The notes under the pieces: model-generated | What the model saw: only the letters and a program-made list of their open reading frames with translations | What the model was told of the DNA's origin: nothing | Database searches by the model: none | Translations under genes and position numbers: made by a program | Part shown: positions 1-6,300 of the stretch, in pieces | Layout of the letters: the number at the start of each line of letters is the position of its first letter | How positions within the stretch are numbered: position 1 is the first letter of the stretch | Assembly (NCBI GenBank): GCA_009908925.1 | Contig: JAAAOH010000219.1 | Span: 1 to 11,335, forward strand | DNA from: Spirochaetota bacterium | GTDB taxonomy: Bacteria; Spirochaetota; Spirochaetia; DSM-27196; PWMO01 | DNA length: 11,335 bases | Direction: 5' to 3'

Positions 1-283
1 GGTTCATGTGATGGTCGACTCCGGTGCAATTATTGTGGCACACCGGCGGCCGTCGCGGCAATCACTGCCCGGCGCATCGCATACCAAAGACTAGAATGCT
101 ATCGAATCGTCGACCCCGTCGCGTTCGCAGACAGGATTACCATTGCCGACAGAAACCCACGCGGACTCGGGGGAAGCGGTCGTACGTCATAAATTGTTTT
201 CTTGTATAGCTTTATTATTTGCGCGATACCGCATCTTCCAAAAACCTACAGAGACACTAATAGTTGAATACGATATATCTTAC
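1..283. other. Window edge and AT-rich intergenic region, no convincing gene
   Basis: No reading frame here resembles a family I recognise. On the plus strand the frame starting at base 1 is open from the edge to a TAA at 190-192, and the frame starting at base 2 is open to a TAG at 92-94. Either could be the 3' end of a gene lying to the left, but neither shows a clear family motif; the first contains one CxxC pair. A GTG-initiated frame at 24-209 is Arg/His-rich and looks like noise. From about 190 onward the sequence becomes clearly AT-rich compared with the rest of the window, which fits a promoter region. I see no terminator hairpin followed by a T-run. Confidence 0.5.
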
Positions 284-312
284 TTGACTCTACGTCGCCA
301 ATCGGGTAGCTT
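284..312 (+). promoter_or_regulatory. Candidate sigma70-type promoter of the betaine-binding protein gene
   Basis: A -35 box TTGACT (284-289) is followed after exactly 17 bases by TAGCTT (307-312). Transcription would start near 319, giving an untranslated leader of about 75 bases, the longest leader in this window. A second AT-rich hexamer, TATAAA (323-328), lies just downstream but lacks a good -35 partner. An octamer CAACGCGT at 335-342, shared with other gene starts here, lies inside the leader. The box match is direct observation; promoter activity is inferred. Confidence 0.5.
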
Positions 313-379
313 TCGATAGTAATATAAACTTCTGCAACGCGTACTGCGACTCGCGCGCAGAAGGCCACTGATAGTTGCC

Positions 380-386
380 AAGGAGG
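380..386 (+). promoter_or_regulatory. Strong ribosome binding site of the betaine-binding protein gene
   Basis: AAGGAGG sits 7 bases before the ATG at 394. This is a near-perfect Shine-Dalgarno sequence and fixes the start of the downstream lipoprotein. Confidence 0.85.
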
Positions 387-393
387 CAGATAC

Positions 394-1329
394 ATGAAAG
401 CATTCAAACGAATCACGCTCGGATTGATCGTCGTTGCACTTGCGTCGGCGGTACTGCTCGTCGGTTGCGGACAGAGCGCCGGATCCGATGAGGCGGCTTC
501 GCAGGAGGCCGAGACCCAGACCGAAGACAAGGGCGAGGTGGAGCTCGCATACGTCGAGTGGGCCCGCGCTGTGGCGCTGACTCACGTCGCCGGTGAAATC
601 CTCGATCGCATGGGCTACGAAGTACAGCTGAGCAACGTTGCCAACGCCGCGATGTGGCAGGCCGTTGCAAACGGTGATGCGGACGCTCACATGACCGCGT
701 GGCTCCCGGCTACTCACGCCGCCTATTACGGTCCCGATGGTGAGTTCACCGACGACGTCGAGGATCTCGGCACCACCTATGAGGGCGCCGGTCTCGGACT
801 CGTTGTCCCCGACTACGTGGAAGAGCAGTCGGTATCCGATCTCGTTGCCAACGCCGATAGGTATGACGGCGAAATCACCGGCATCGATCCCGGCGCCGGC
901 ATGATGCAGCAGACCGAGAACGCCATCGCAGACGACACCCTCGGCCTGAGCGCGCTCACGCTTCTCGAGGGAAGCGGCCCCACCATGACTGCAGCACTCG
1001 ATGACGCCGTCGATAACGAGCGGCCCATCGTGGTCACCGGCTGGCGACCGCACTGGAAGTTCTCTCGCTGGGATCTGCGCATCCTCGAAGAGTCGGAGCA
1101 GATCTACGGTGAGGCGGAAGACATCCATACCATTGCGCGCCTCGGCCTCGAGGAAGACAAGCCCGAGGTGTACACCTTCCTCAAGGACACCGACTGGGCG
1201 TCCATGAGCTACGGCCCGGTAATGGACAGCATCTCGGACGGTGCAACACCCGAAGAGGCAGCGGCCGACTTTGTCGATGCCAACATCGACGCCATCAACG
1301 CTGCGCTTCCCGACGGAATGTCGATCTAA
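394..1329 (+). CDS. opuAC: Glycine betaine/proline betaine ABC transporter substrate-binding lipoprotein (OpuAC family)
   Basis: This is the extracytoplasmic solute-binding component of a compatible-solute ABC importer. The 311-residue protein has a lipoprotein signal: basic start (K2, K5, R6), hydrophobic core and lipobox L-V-G-C with lipidated Cys25, followed by an acidic linker to about residue 48. The binding-domain segments match OpuAC proteins: YVEW (W56), MTAWLP (W103) and VVTGWRPHW (W217, W221). Tryptophans in these segments build the aromatic cage for the trimethylammonium group in the family. The mature part has about 58 Asp/Glu against 12 Lys/Arg by my count, an extreme acidity typical of exported proteins in saline habitats. 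The start is fixed by AAGGAGG 7 bases upstream. No permease or ATPase gene is visible; a terminator follows directly, so partners must lie upstream of the window or elsewhere. Osmotic induction is likely but not shown. Family assignment is firm; exact substrate (glycine betaine or a related betaine) is inferred. Confidence 0.92.
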   Translation: MKAFKRITLGLIVVALASAVLLVGCGQSAGSDEAASQEAETQTEDKGEVELAYVEWARAVALTHVAGEILDRMGYEVQLSNVANAAMWQAVANGDADAHMTAWLPATHAAYYGPDGEFTDDVEDLGTTYEGAGLGLVVPDYVEEQSVSDLVANADRYDGEITGIDPGAGMMQQTENAIADDTLGLSALTLLEGSGPTMTAALDDAVDNERPIVVTGWRPHWKFSRWDLRILEESEQIYGEAEDIHTIARLGLEEDKPEVYTFLKDTDWASMSYGPVMDSISDGATPEEAAADFVDANIDAINAALPDGMSI

Positions 1330-1359
1330 GCGGCACGCAGAGTTCTACAAAAACGAAAG

Positions 1360-1394
1360 GCCCGACCGGCATCGCCGGCTCGGGCTTTTTTGTT
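1360..1394 (+). terminator. Rho-independent terminator, probably bidirectional
   Basis: The arm GCCCGACCGGC (1360-1370), an ATC loop and the arm GCCGGCTCGGGC (1374-1385) form an 11-bp stem with one bulged C. Six Ts follow (1386-1391), then GTTT. It lies 30 bases after the betaine-binding protein stop codon. On the minus strand the same hairpin is followed by CTTTCGTTTTTG, so it can also end the convergent epimerase-family transcript, whose stop codon is at 1397-1399. Confidence 0.9.
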
Positions 1395-1396
1395 TG

Positions 1397-2239
1397 TCAC
1401 TGCAGGTTCAGATCCCGCCACGAATACTTCGGTTTGTAGCCGAGCTCCTCTCGGGCACGGTCGATGGAGAGCAGGGTCTCGAACTCACCGAGCTCACGGT
1501 TGATGGGCACTTCCGGGAAATACTCGGCCATGAGCTCGGCACTGGGACGATCCATGACGGTATCGGCGGCGGCAATCACATAATGCCTCGCCCCATCGAT
1601 GTCGGCCTCGAGGGCGCGCCGGCAGCTTTGCGCTACATCCCGCGCATCCACGTAACCCCAGAGGTTGAACTTGCGCAGCGTGAGGTCGCCCCAGAAGGAG
1701 GGAAAGCGCTCGTAGTCGTACGGCAACATGATGTTCGAGAAACGCAAGCCCACATAGGGGATGCCGGTCCATCGGTTGAACTGCCGCGCCATCTCCTCGC
1801 TGACCACTTTGGAGAGGGAGTAGCTCGATTCGGGATAGGTATGATCTTCGTCGACCGGGACATAATCGGGCGGGCGGTCGAAGGGCAGCCCCAGGGCGGT
1901 CTCACTCGAGGCCCAGACGACACGGGTAAGCCCGAGTGTCGCCGCCGCAGTGAACACATTGTAGGTGCTTGTGGTGTTGATGCGGAACGTCTCGGCATCG
2001 GTGACCATTTTCGGCGCCGGAATTGCTGCGAGATGAACGACCGCGTGGGCGCCGTGCAGCACCTCAATCACCTGCCCGAGCTCGGTCAGATCCGCCCGGC
2101 GCACCGAGTGATCCCCCGGATCGAGGGGTGCCGCGATGTCGACCTCGAGAACGTCGTACCCATGCGCACGAAGATCCTCCACCGTCGCCTTGCCCGCCTT
2201 GCCTGCACTTCCGGTTACCACCACTCGTTTGCCCGACAT
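1397..2239 (-). CDS. NAD-dependent epimerase/dehydratase family protein (extended SDR)
   Basis: This is an extended short-chain dehydrogenase/reductase of 280 residues with a Rossmann fold. Visible features in order: the glycine-rich nucleotide motif TGSAGKAG (residues 9-16), an acidic residue at the end of the second strand (Asp34) that favours NAD over NADP, Asp50 of the adenine-binding turn, the HLAA stretch (69-72), a catalytic serine in WASSE (S111/S112), and the Y140-x-x-x-K144 pair in YSLSK. The C-terminal part (about 165-280) is the substrate domain. The substrate is not readable: nucleotide-sugar epimerase, sugar dehydrogenase and sterol/lactone-type reductase all remain possible. 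An ATG two codons upstream (2243-2245) is in frame, but AAGGAG abuts it with no spacing. The same AAGGAG is 6 bases from the ATG at 2237-2239, so I chose the latter. It stands alone between a terminator and a divergent gene. Confidence 0.85.
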   Translation of the reverse strand: MSGKRVVVTGSAGKAGKATVEDLRAHGYDVLEVDIAAPLDPGDHSVRRADLTELGQVIEVLHGAHAVVHLAAIPAPKMVTDAETFRINTTSTYNVFTAAATLGLTRVVWASSETALGLPFDRPPDYVPVDEDHTYPESSYSLSKVVSEEMARQFNRWTGIPYVGLRFSNIMLPYDYERFPSFWGDLTLRKFNLWGYVDARDVAQSCRRALEADIDGARHYVIAAADTVMDRPSAELMAEYFPEVPINRELGEFETLLSIDRAREELGYKPKYSWRDLNLQ

Positions 2240-2245
2240 ATGCAT

Positions 2246-2251
2246 CTCCTT
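2246..2251 (-). promoter_or_regulatory. Ribosome binding site that decides the SDR start
   Basis: Read on the minus strand, AAGGAG is immediately followed by ATGCAT and then ATG. The first ATG touches the site; the second, at 2237-2239, has a 6-base spacing and is therefore preferred. Confidence 0.7.
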
Positions 2252-2263
2252 ATCGTTGCCGAC

Positions 2264-2293
2264 AGTCTAACGCCGTTACCCGGCGGATCACAA
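2264..2293 (-). promoter_or_regulatory. Candidate promoter of the SDR gene
   Basis: On the minus strand TTGTGA (2293-2288) and TAGACT (2269-2264) are separated by 18 bases. The start of transcription would be near 2257, leaving a leader of under 20 bases that contains the AAGGAG site. The same TAGACT hexamer is the -10 candidate of pncA. The region diverges from the promoter of the transglutaminase-like gene. Confidence 0.4.
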
Positions 2294-2315
2294 CCGCGGG
2301 CCGGCCGCATGCCCC

Positions 2316-2344
2316 TTGACCGCCGCAGGTGCCGTGACTAGCTT
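2316..2344 (+). promoter_or_regulatory. Candidate promoter of the transglutaminase-like gene, implying a leaderless mRNA
   Basis: TTGACC (2316-2321), a 17-base spacer and TAGCTT (2339-2344) form a good sigma70-like pair. The TAGCTT -10 is identical to that of the betaine-binding protein gene. Only 6 bases (2345-2350) separate it from the ATG at 2351, so transcription would start at or next to the A of the start codon. No Shine-Dalgarno sequence is present. Confidence 0.42.
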
Positions 2345-2350
2345 CTTCCT

Positions 2351-3214
2351 ATGAGGTCTCCCTCCCGCGGCGAGTACGTTAACCTCCCCGGCCCCGTCCT
2401 CGGGCAGCACGTCTGCGGCGAGGTGCGTAGCAGCTGGCGCGAGCGGGGAGCCACATACGTTCGGCTCTACAGCTATGCGGCACGGGAGGAACAGCTCTAC
2501 ACCATCGACAGAAAAGGCGTGGCACGGCGGCCGGCACCGCCGGAATGCACCCCGGCCGCCGGCGGGCCGGAGCTCGCTGCGGGCACCACCGATGAGGCGG
2601 AGGGAGATGCGACGGCCCGTGACGGCTTCCGTCCGGGCGAGACGCCGCCATCGGAGGCCCCCCACGCCACCGGCCTCTGGTGGCTCGGCGTCGTGGTCGG
2701 ACTCCTGTTGCTCCTGCTTCCCCTGGTGAGTGCAGGCGTGGCTCAGCTTCGCGCGGCAGGGATGAGCTTCGATGAGTTCCTCACGACAGATATGTCGCTC
2801 GAACGCATGGTATCCACGATTGCCGCACGCGTCTCCTACGAGCGCGACGTGGAGGAGTTCTGGTCCCCCGCCGCGGGTGCGTGGGCGATGCGCGGCGGCG
2901 ACTGCGAGGACTACGCGATGATCGTCTCCGCCTACCTCGAGCGGCACGGGGTCGAGCACACGGTTGTCGGATTCTCACTCGCCGACAGTCTCGCCGGGCA
3001 TGCGGCGGTCATCGCCCGGACCGACGACGCTCGGGTGCTCATCGATCCGACCATGGCGACGGCGCCGACCGGCATTCGTTACTTCCGCCGCACCGAAGAC
3101 GGCGGCCTCCCCTCTCGGGCCGCGGTACTCGAGCACTACGCGCGGCTTCCGGCAGTCGCCTACGATCCGCCGCTCGAAGCGGGTCGCCCCGCGGTCTCCG
3201 GCTTCATCGAGTAA
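2351..3214 (+). CDS. Single-pass membrane protein with transglutaminase-like (papain-fold) domain
   Basis: The 287-residue protein has three parts. Residues 1-60 form a compact Arg/Tyr-rich segment I do not recognise. Residues 61-107 are a Pro/Ala/Glu-rich linker. A membrane helix at about 108-130 (GLWWLG...LVSAGVA) precedes a C-terminal domain (138-287) with the transglutaminase-like triad: Cys185 in GGDCEDYA, His217 in GHAAV and Asp232 in LIDPTM. Trp178, seven residues before the Cys, is also typical of the fold. Members act as cysteine peptidases, transglutaminases or amidases; some have lost activity, but here all three residues are present. An Arg-rich N-terminus and no cleavable signal suggest N-inside, with the catalytic domain outside the cytoplasm (inference). 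The start has no Shine-Dalgarno site; a promoter placed 6 bases upstream suggests a leaderless message. The next gene follows after 41 bases with its own promoter. Domain call is good; substrate and role are unknown. Confidence 0.75.
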   Translation: MRSPSRGEYVNLPGPVLGQHVCGEVRSSWRERGATYVRLYSYAAREEQLYTIDRKGVARRPAPPECTPAAGGPELAAGTTDEAEGDATARDGFRPGETPPSEAPHATGLWWLGVVVGLLLLLLPLVSAGVAQLRAAGMSFDEFLTTDMSLERMVSTIAARVSYERDVEEFWSPAAGAWAMRGGDCEDYAMIVSAYLERHGVEHTVVGFSLADSLAGHAAVIARTDDARVLIDPTMATAPTGIRYFRRTEDGGLPSRAAVLEHYARLPAVAYDPPLEAGRPAVSGFIE

Positions 3215-3218
3215 CGCG

Positions 3219-3247
3219 TTGAACGAGACCGGTTCGGGGACTACACT
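3219..3247 (+). promoter_or_regulatory. Candidate promoter of the aminotransferase gene, close to the start codon
   Basis: TTGAAC (3219-3224) and TACACT (3242-3247) are separated by exactly 17 bases. The ATG at 3256 follows 8 bases after the -10, so the transcript would be leaderless or have only 1-2 extra bases. The -35 overlaps the octamer ACGCGTTG (3214-3221), which also overlaps the -35 of the aminopeptidase gene. Confidence 0.48.
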
Positions 3248-3255
3248 GAGAAGCC

Positions 3256-4416
3256 ATGAACAGCGCCCACGACACCGAAACCACCCAGACCACTGTCACT
3301 GAGGATGTAATCGACCTCGGCATCGGTCATCCCGGCCTGTCGCTGCTGCCGGTTGATCTCGTCGGAGACTCCGCTCGCGCTGCTTTCGAGCGCGGCGACC
3401 CGCGAATGCTTCAGTACGGCTACGAGCAGGGCGCGGGAGAGTTCCGGGAAGCCCTCGCGGGCTTTCTCGAACGTACGACCGGGAGTCCGCTCGCGCCCGC
3501 GGACCTCTTTGTATCAGGCGGTGTCTCTCAGGCGCTCGATCTTCTAAGCTCTCTGTTCACGCGCCCGGGCGATCTGGTGTTCGTCGAAGAGCCGACATAC
3601 TTTCTGTCGCTGCGTATATTCGCCGACCACGGCCTCCGCGTGCGGAGCATACCCACCGACGCCGACGGGCTCGACGTGGATGCTCTCACCGAAGCGCTCG
3701 GCGAGGAAACGCCGGCCTTTCTCTACACCATCCCCGTGCATCAGAACCCCACCGGGGCGACGATGAGCGAGCCCCGGCGACGGCGGCTCGTTGAGCTCGC
3801 CGAGGAGCACGGTTTCCTCGTCCTCGCCGATGAGGTCTATCAGCTTCTCACCTACGAAGGAGACGCTCCGGGACCCTTCAGTCGCTTCATCGATACCGGA
3901 AGGGTCTGCGCGCTCGGCTCCTTCTCGAAGATTCTCGCACCGGGGCTTCGCATGGGATGGATCAGCGCAGACGGCGAGATTCTGCGGCGGATCGTCGGGT
4001 CGGGCTTTCTCGACAGCGGTGGGGGCCTTGCCCCCGTGTCCTCCGCCCTGCTGCATGCCGCGGTTGCCGACGGAAGACTGGAGCGGCACGTCGCGGGGCT
4101 GCGTGCGGCCTATCGGGCACGACGCGATGCCCTGGTCGTGGCGCTCGGCGCCCCTCCGGCAGGTGCCCCCGCGGGCGACGCGGCGCTCCTACGAGTGACC
4201 GCGCCACAGGGCGGCTACTTCATCTGGGCGGAGCTCCCCGAGGGGACGAGCGCCGTGGAGGTTCTGCCGCGGGCCCGCGAGGCCGGCGTGGGCTTCGTTC
4301 CGGGGCCTCGCTTCTCAGCGACCGAGTCCCTGTCACGCTACCTCAGAATCAGCTTTTCCTACTACGACCCTGAGCGGATTGCAGAAGGCGCGCGGAGGCT
4401 GCTCTCGGTGCTGTAA
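3256..4416 (+). CDS. PLP-dependent aminotransferase, class I/II fold (2-aminoadipate/MocR-domain type)
   Basis: This cytoplasmic enzyme moves an amino group between an amino acid and a 2-oxo acid using pyridoxal phosphate. The 386-residue protein has the full fold-type-I set: SGGVSQALDLL (87-97, phosphate-binding start of the large domain), Asn164 in HQNPTG, Asp192 and Tyr195 in ADEVYQ, the Schiff-base lysine K225 in GSFSKILAPGLRMGW, and Arg364 in YLRISFSY for the substrate carboxylate. The sequence resembles the aminotransferase half of the MocR/LysN/2-aminoadipate group but has no N-terminal GntR-like DNA-binding domain, so it is a free enzyme. A short Ala/Pro/Gly-rich stretch (299-309) lies in the small domain. 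No proper Shine-Dalgarno precedes the ATG. Substrate cannot be read; branched, aromatic or aminoadipate-type amino acids are possible. The adjacent Xaa-Pro aminopeptidase suggests general amino-acid catabolism. Confidence 0.88.
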   Translation: MNSAHDTETTQTTVTEDVIDLGIGHPGLSLLPVDLVGDSARAAFERGDPRMLQYGYEQGAGEFREALAGFLERTTGSPLAPADLFVSGGVSQALDLLSSLFTRPGDLVFVEEPTYFLSLRIFADHGLRVRSIPTDADGLDVDALTEALGEETPAFLYTIPVHQNPTGATMSEPRRRRLVELAEEHGFLVLADEVYQLLTYEGDAPGPFSRFIDTGRVCALGSFSKILAPGLRMGWISADGEILRRIVGSGFLDSGGGLAPVSSALLHAAVADGRLERHVAGLRAAYRARRDALVVALGAPPAGAPAGDAALLRVTAPQGGYFIWAELPEGTSAVEVLPRAREAGVGFVPGPRFSATESLSRYLRISFSYYDPERIAEGARRLLSVL

Positions 4417-4423
4417 CCACGCG

Positions 4424-4453
4424 TTGTCACCTGCGCCCGCCCCGATGTATGCT
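4424..4453 (+). promoter_or_regulatory. Candidate promoter of the Xaa-Pro aminopeptidase gene
   Basis: TTGTCA (4424-4429) and TATGCT (4448-4453) are 18 bases apart. Transcription would start near 4460, with a leader of under 20 bases. A short inverted repeat, CCCGA (4441-4445) and TCGGG (4453-4457), brackets the -10. ACGCGTTG (4419-4426) overlaps the -35, and its complement CAACGCGT appears at 4489-4496 just inside the gene. Confidence 0.4.
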
Positions 4454-4462
4454 CGGGCCCAC

Positions 4463-4468
4463 GGAAGG
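4463..4468 (+). promoter_or_regulatory. Ribosome binding site of the Xaa-Pro aminopeptidase gene
   Basis: GGAAGG lies 8 bases before the ATG at 4477, supporting this start. Confidence 0.6.
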
Positions 4469-4476
4469 CGGTATAC

Positions 4477-6300
4477 ATGAACATCTCCCAACGCGTCGAA
4501 GCACTCAGAAACCAAATGCGGGTCCATGACCTTTCGGCCTACATCATTCCGAGCTCGGATCCGCACCAGAGCGAGTATCCGCCGGACCGGTGGAGGGCTC
4601 GACAATGGATTTCCGGCTTCGAGGGATCCGCCGGCACGGTGGTGATTACCCTCGACGAGGCCGGCCTCTGGACGGACTCCCGCTACTATCTCGAAGCCGA
4701 ACAAGCGCTGCGAGAGACGCCCCTCACCCTGTTCCGTGCCGGCCAGGCACTCGTGCCTCAGTACGTCGACTGGCTGTCAAAGAACGTCCGCGGCGGACGC
4801 GTGGGCTTCGATTCCTCAGTACTGTCTCTCGAAACTGCGCGAAGTCTCCGGCGGGGTCTCGCCGGGGCGGAGATCGAGGTCGTCCCTTCCGAGGACCTCA
4901 TCGATCCGATATGGGAGGACCGGCCGACGCTCCCGGATTCCCCGGCGGAGCTCGCGGAGGAGCACGTATTCGGCGAGACCCGCAGGGAGAAGCTTACCCG
5001 TATTCGCACGGCCATGCGGGATACCGGCACTGACGTCCACCTGATTGCGACCCTCGACGACCTGGCGTGGACCCTGAACATCCGTGGCAGCGACGTGCCG
5101 TTCAACCCGGTGCTCCTCGCCTACCTGGTCGTCGAAGCAGAGCGCGCGCTGCTCTTCCTCGACCCGGCGAAACTATCGGAGCACGATCGAGCTGCCCTGA
5201 CTGCGGATGGCGTGGTCCTGCGCGACTACGATACGGTCTGGAACTACCTTGAATCACTCCCCGCCGAGACGGCACTGCTCTACGATCCGCAGCGGGTCGG
5301 TGCGCGTGTCGACGAGACACTCCCCGACGGGGTACGGCGGGTCGAGCGCCGGAATCCGTCAACCGATTTCAAGGCGAGGAAGAACGCAACCGAGCTCGAT
5401 CACCTGCGCGCCTGCATGACGAGCGACGGGGTCGCAATGGCGGAGTTTCTGTACTGGCTCGAGAGCCGGACCGCCGGGACGTCCGGGGCCGCCGAAGCCG
5501 GCGGGGCGGCGGGGACCACCGAGGGCCCCCTGACCGAGCTCGACGCCGCCCGGAAGCTCGACGAAACCCGGGCCGGCCGGCCGGGCTTTGTGAATCCGAG
5601 TTTCGAGACCATAGCCGGCTACGCCGACCACGGCGCGATCGCCCACTATCGCGTGACCCCGGAAAGCAATGCCACCCTCACGCCGGGCGGCGTCTTCCTC
5701 ATGGATTCCGGGGGGCAGTACCGAAACGGCACGACCGACATCACGCGAACCGTTCCCATCGGAGAGGTCGACGCGGACGTCCGTGCCGACTTCACCCTGG
5801 TCCTCAAGGCCCACATCGCCCTGGCCATGACCGTGTTCCCGGCAGGCACGAGCGGTCACCAGCTCGATGCCATCCCGCGTCGGCCGATGTGGCAGCACGG
5901 CGTGAACTACGGCCACGGGACCGGGCACGGCGTAGGATTCTTTCTCAACGTGCACGAGGGGCCCCAGCGCATCAGCGCGATGCCGAACAACGTGGCGCTC
6001 GAGCCGGGGATGGTCGTCTCCAACGAGCCCGGCCTCTACCGCGAAGGGCGCTACGGCATCCGCATTGAGAACCTGGCGGTGGTCGGTGAAGACCGGACCA
6101 CCGATTTCGACCGCTTCCTGAAGTTCGAGACGCTCACCCTCTGCCCGATCGAGCGAACGCTCATCGACACGTCAATGCTCACCGCCGAAGAGCAAAGCTG
6201 GATCGATTCCTACCACGCGATGGTGTGGGAGCGGGTCGGAGCCGAGGTGGAGGGACCGGTGCGAGAGTGGCTGCGGGCAAAGACGTTGCCGCTTGAGTAG
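4477..6300 (+). CDS. Xaa-Pro aminopeptidase (aminopeptidase P, peptidase M24B family, large three-domain form)
   Basis: The enzyme removes the N-terminal residue from peptides whose second residue is proline, using two metal ions, in the cytoplasm. The 607-residue length matches the three-domain APP1-type proteins rather than the shorter E. coli PepP type. Two creatinase-like N-terminal domains (starting with AYIIPSSDPHQSEY, 21-34, and GLWTDSRYY, 63-71) precede the pita-bread catalytic domain from about residue 300. The five metal ligands are visible with family spacing: Asp410 and Asp421 (MDSGGQYRNGTTDITRT), His484 (GTGHG), Glu517 (NEPG) and Glu531 (IEN). Supporting histidines are His390, His480 and His493 (NVHEGPQ). 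An insertion rich in Gly, Ala and Thr at about 331-350 lies between the first catalytic-domain helix and the LTELDAARKL motif and looks like a surface loop. The gene has its own promoter and Shine-Dalgarno site. It is convergent with pncB, with 81 bases between them. Confidence 0.95.
   Translation: MNISQRVEALRNQMRVHDLSAYIIPSSDPHQSEYPPDRWRARQWISGFEGSAGTVVITLDEAGLWTDSRYYLEAEQALRETPLTLFRAGQALVPQYVDWLSKNVRGGRVGFDSSVLSLETARSLRRGLAGAEIEVVPSEDLIDPIWEDRPTLPDSPAELAEEHVFGETRREKLTRIRTAMRDTGTDVHLIATLDDLAWTLNIRGSDVPFNPVLLAYLVVEAERALLFLDPAKLSEHDRAALTADGVVLRDYDTVWNYLESLPAETALLYDPQRVGARVDETLPDGVRRVERRNPSTDFKARKNATELDHLRACMTSDGVAMAEFLYWLESRTAGTSGAAEAGGAAGTTEGPLTELDAARKLDETRAGRPGFVNPSFETIAGYADHGAIAHYRVTPESNATLTPGGVFLMDSGGQYRNGTTDITRTVPIGEVDADVRADFTLVLKAHIALAMTVFPAGTSGHQLDAIPRRPMWQHGVNYGHGTGHGVGFFLNVHEGPQRISAMPNNVALEPGMVVSNEPGLYREGRYGIRIENLAVVGEDRTTDFDRFLKFETLTLCPIERTLIDTSMLTAEEQSWIDSYHAMVWERVGAEVEGPVREWLRAKTLPLE

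Noticed and set aside
24..209. 61-codon GTG-initiated open frame at the left edge
   Set aside because: Arg/His-rich composition, no ribosome binding site and no recognisable motif; likely noise.
338..360. CTGCG/CGCAG hairpin in the leader of the betaine-binding gene as a riboswitch
   Set aside because: A 5-bp stem in a GC-rich stretch is expected by chance, and no known riboswitch core is visible.
280..1128. 282-codon minus-strand open frame opposite the betaine-binding protein gene
   Set aside because: It is an antisense shadow: no Shine-Dalgarno site, no family motifs, and the plus-strand gene explains the region fully.
1241..2341. 366-codon plus-strand open frame crossing the terminator and the SDR gene
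   Set aside because: It runs through a strong terminator and lies opposite a gene with clear Rossmann and YxxxK motifs; it is a GC-rich shadow frame.
2351..6300. A single operon from the transglutaminase-like gene to the aminopeptidase
   Set aside because: Each gene has its own well-spaced promoter candidate in the short gap before it, so I do not assert one operon; read-through is still possible.
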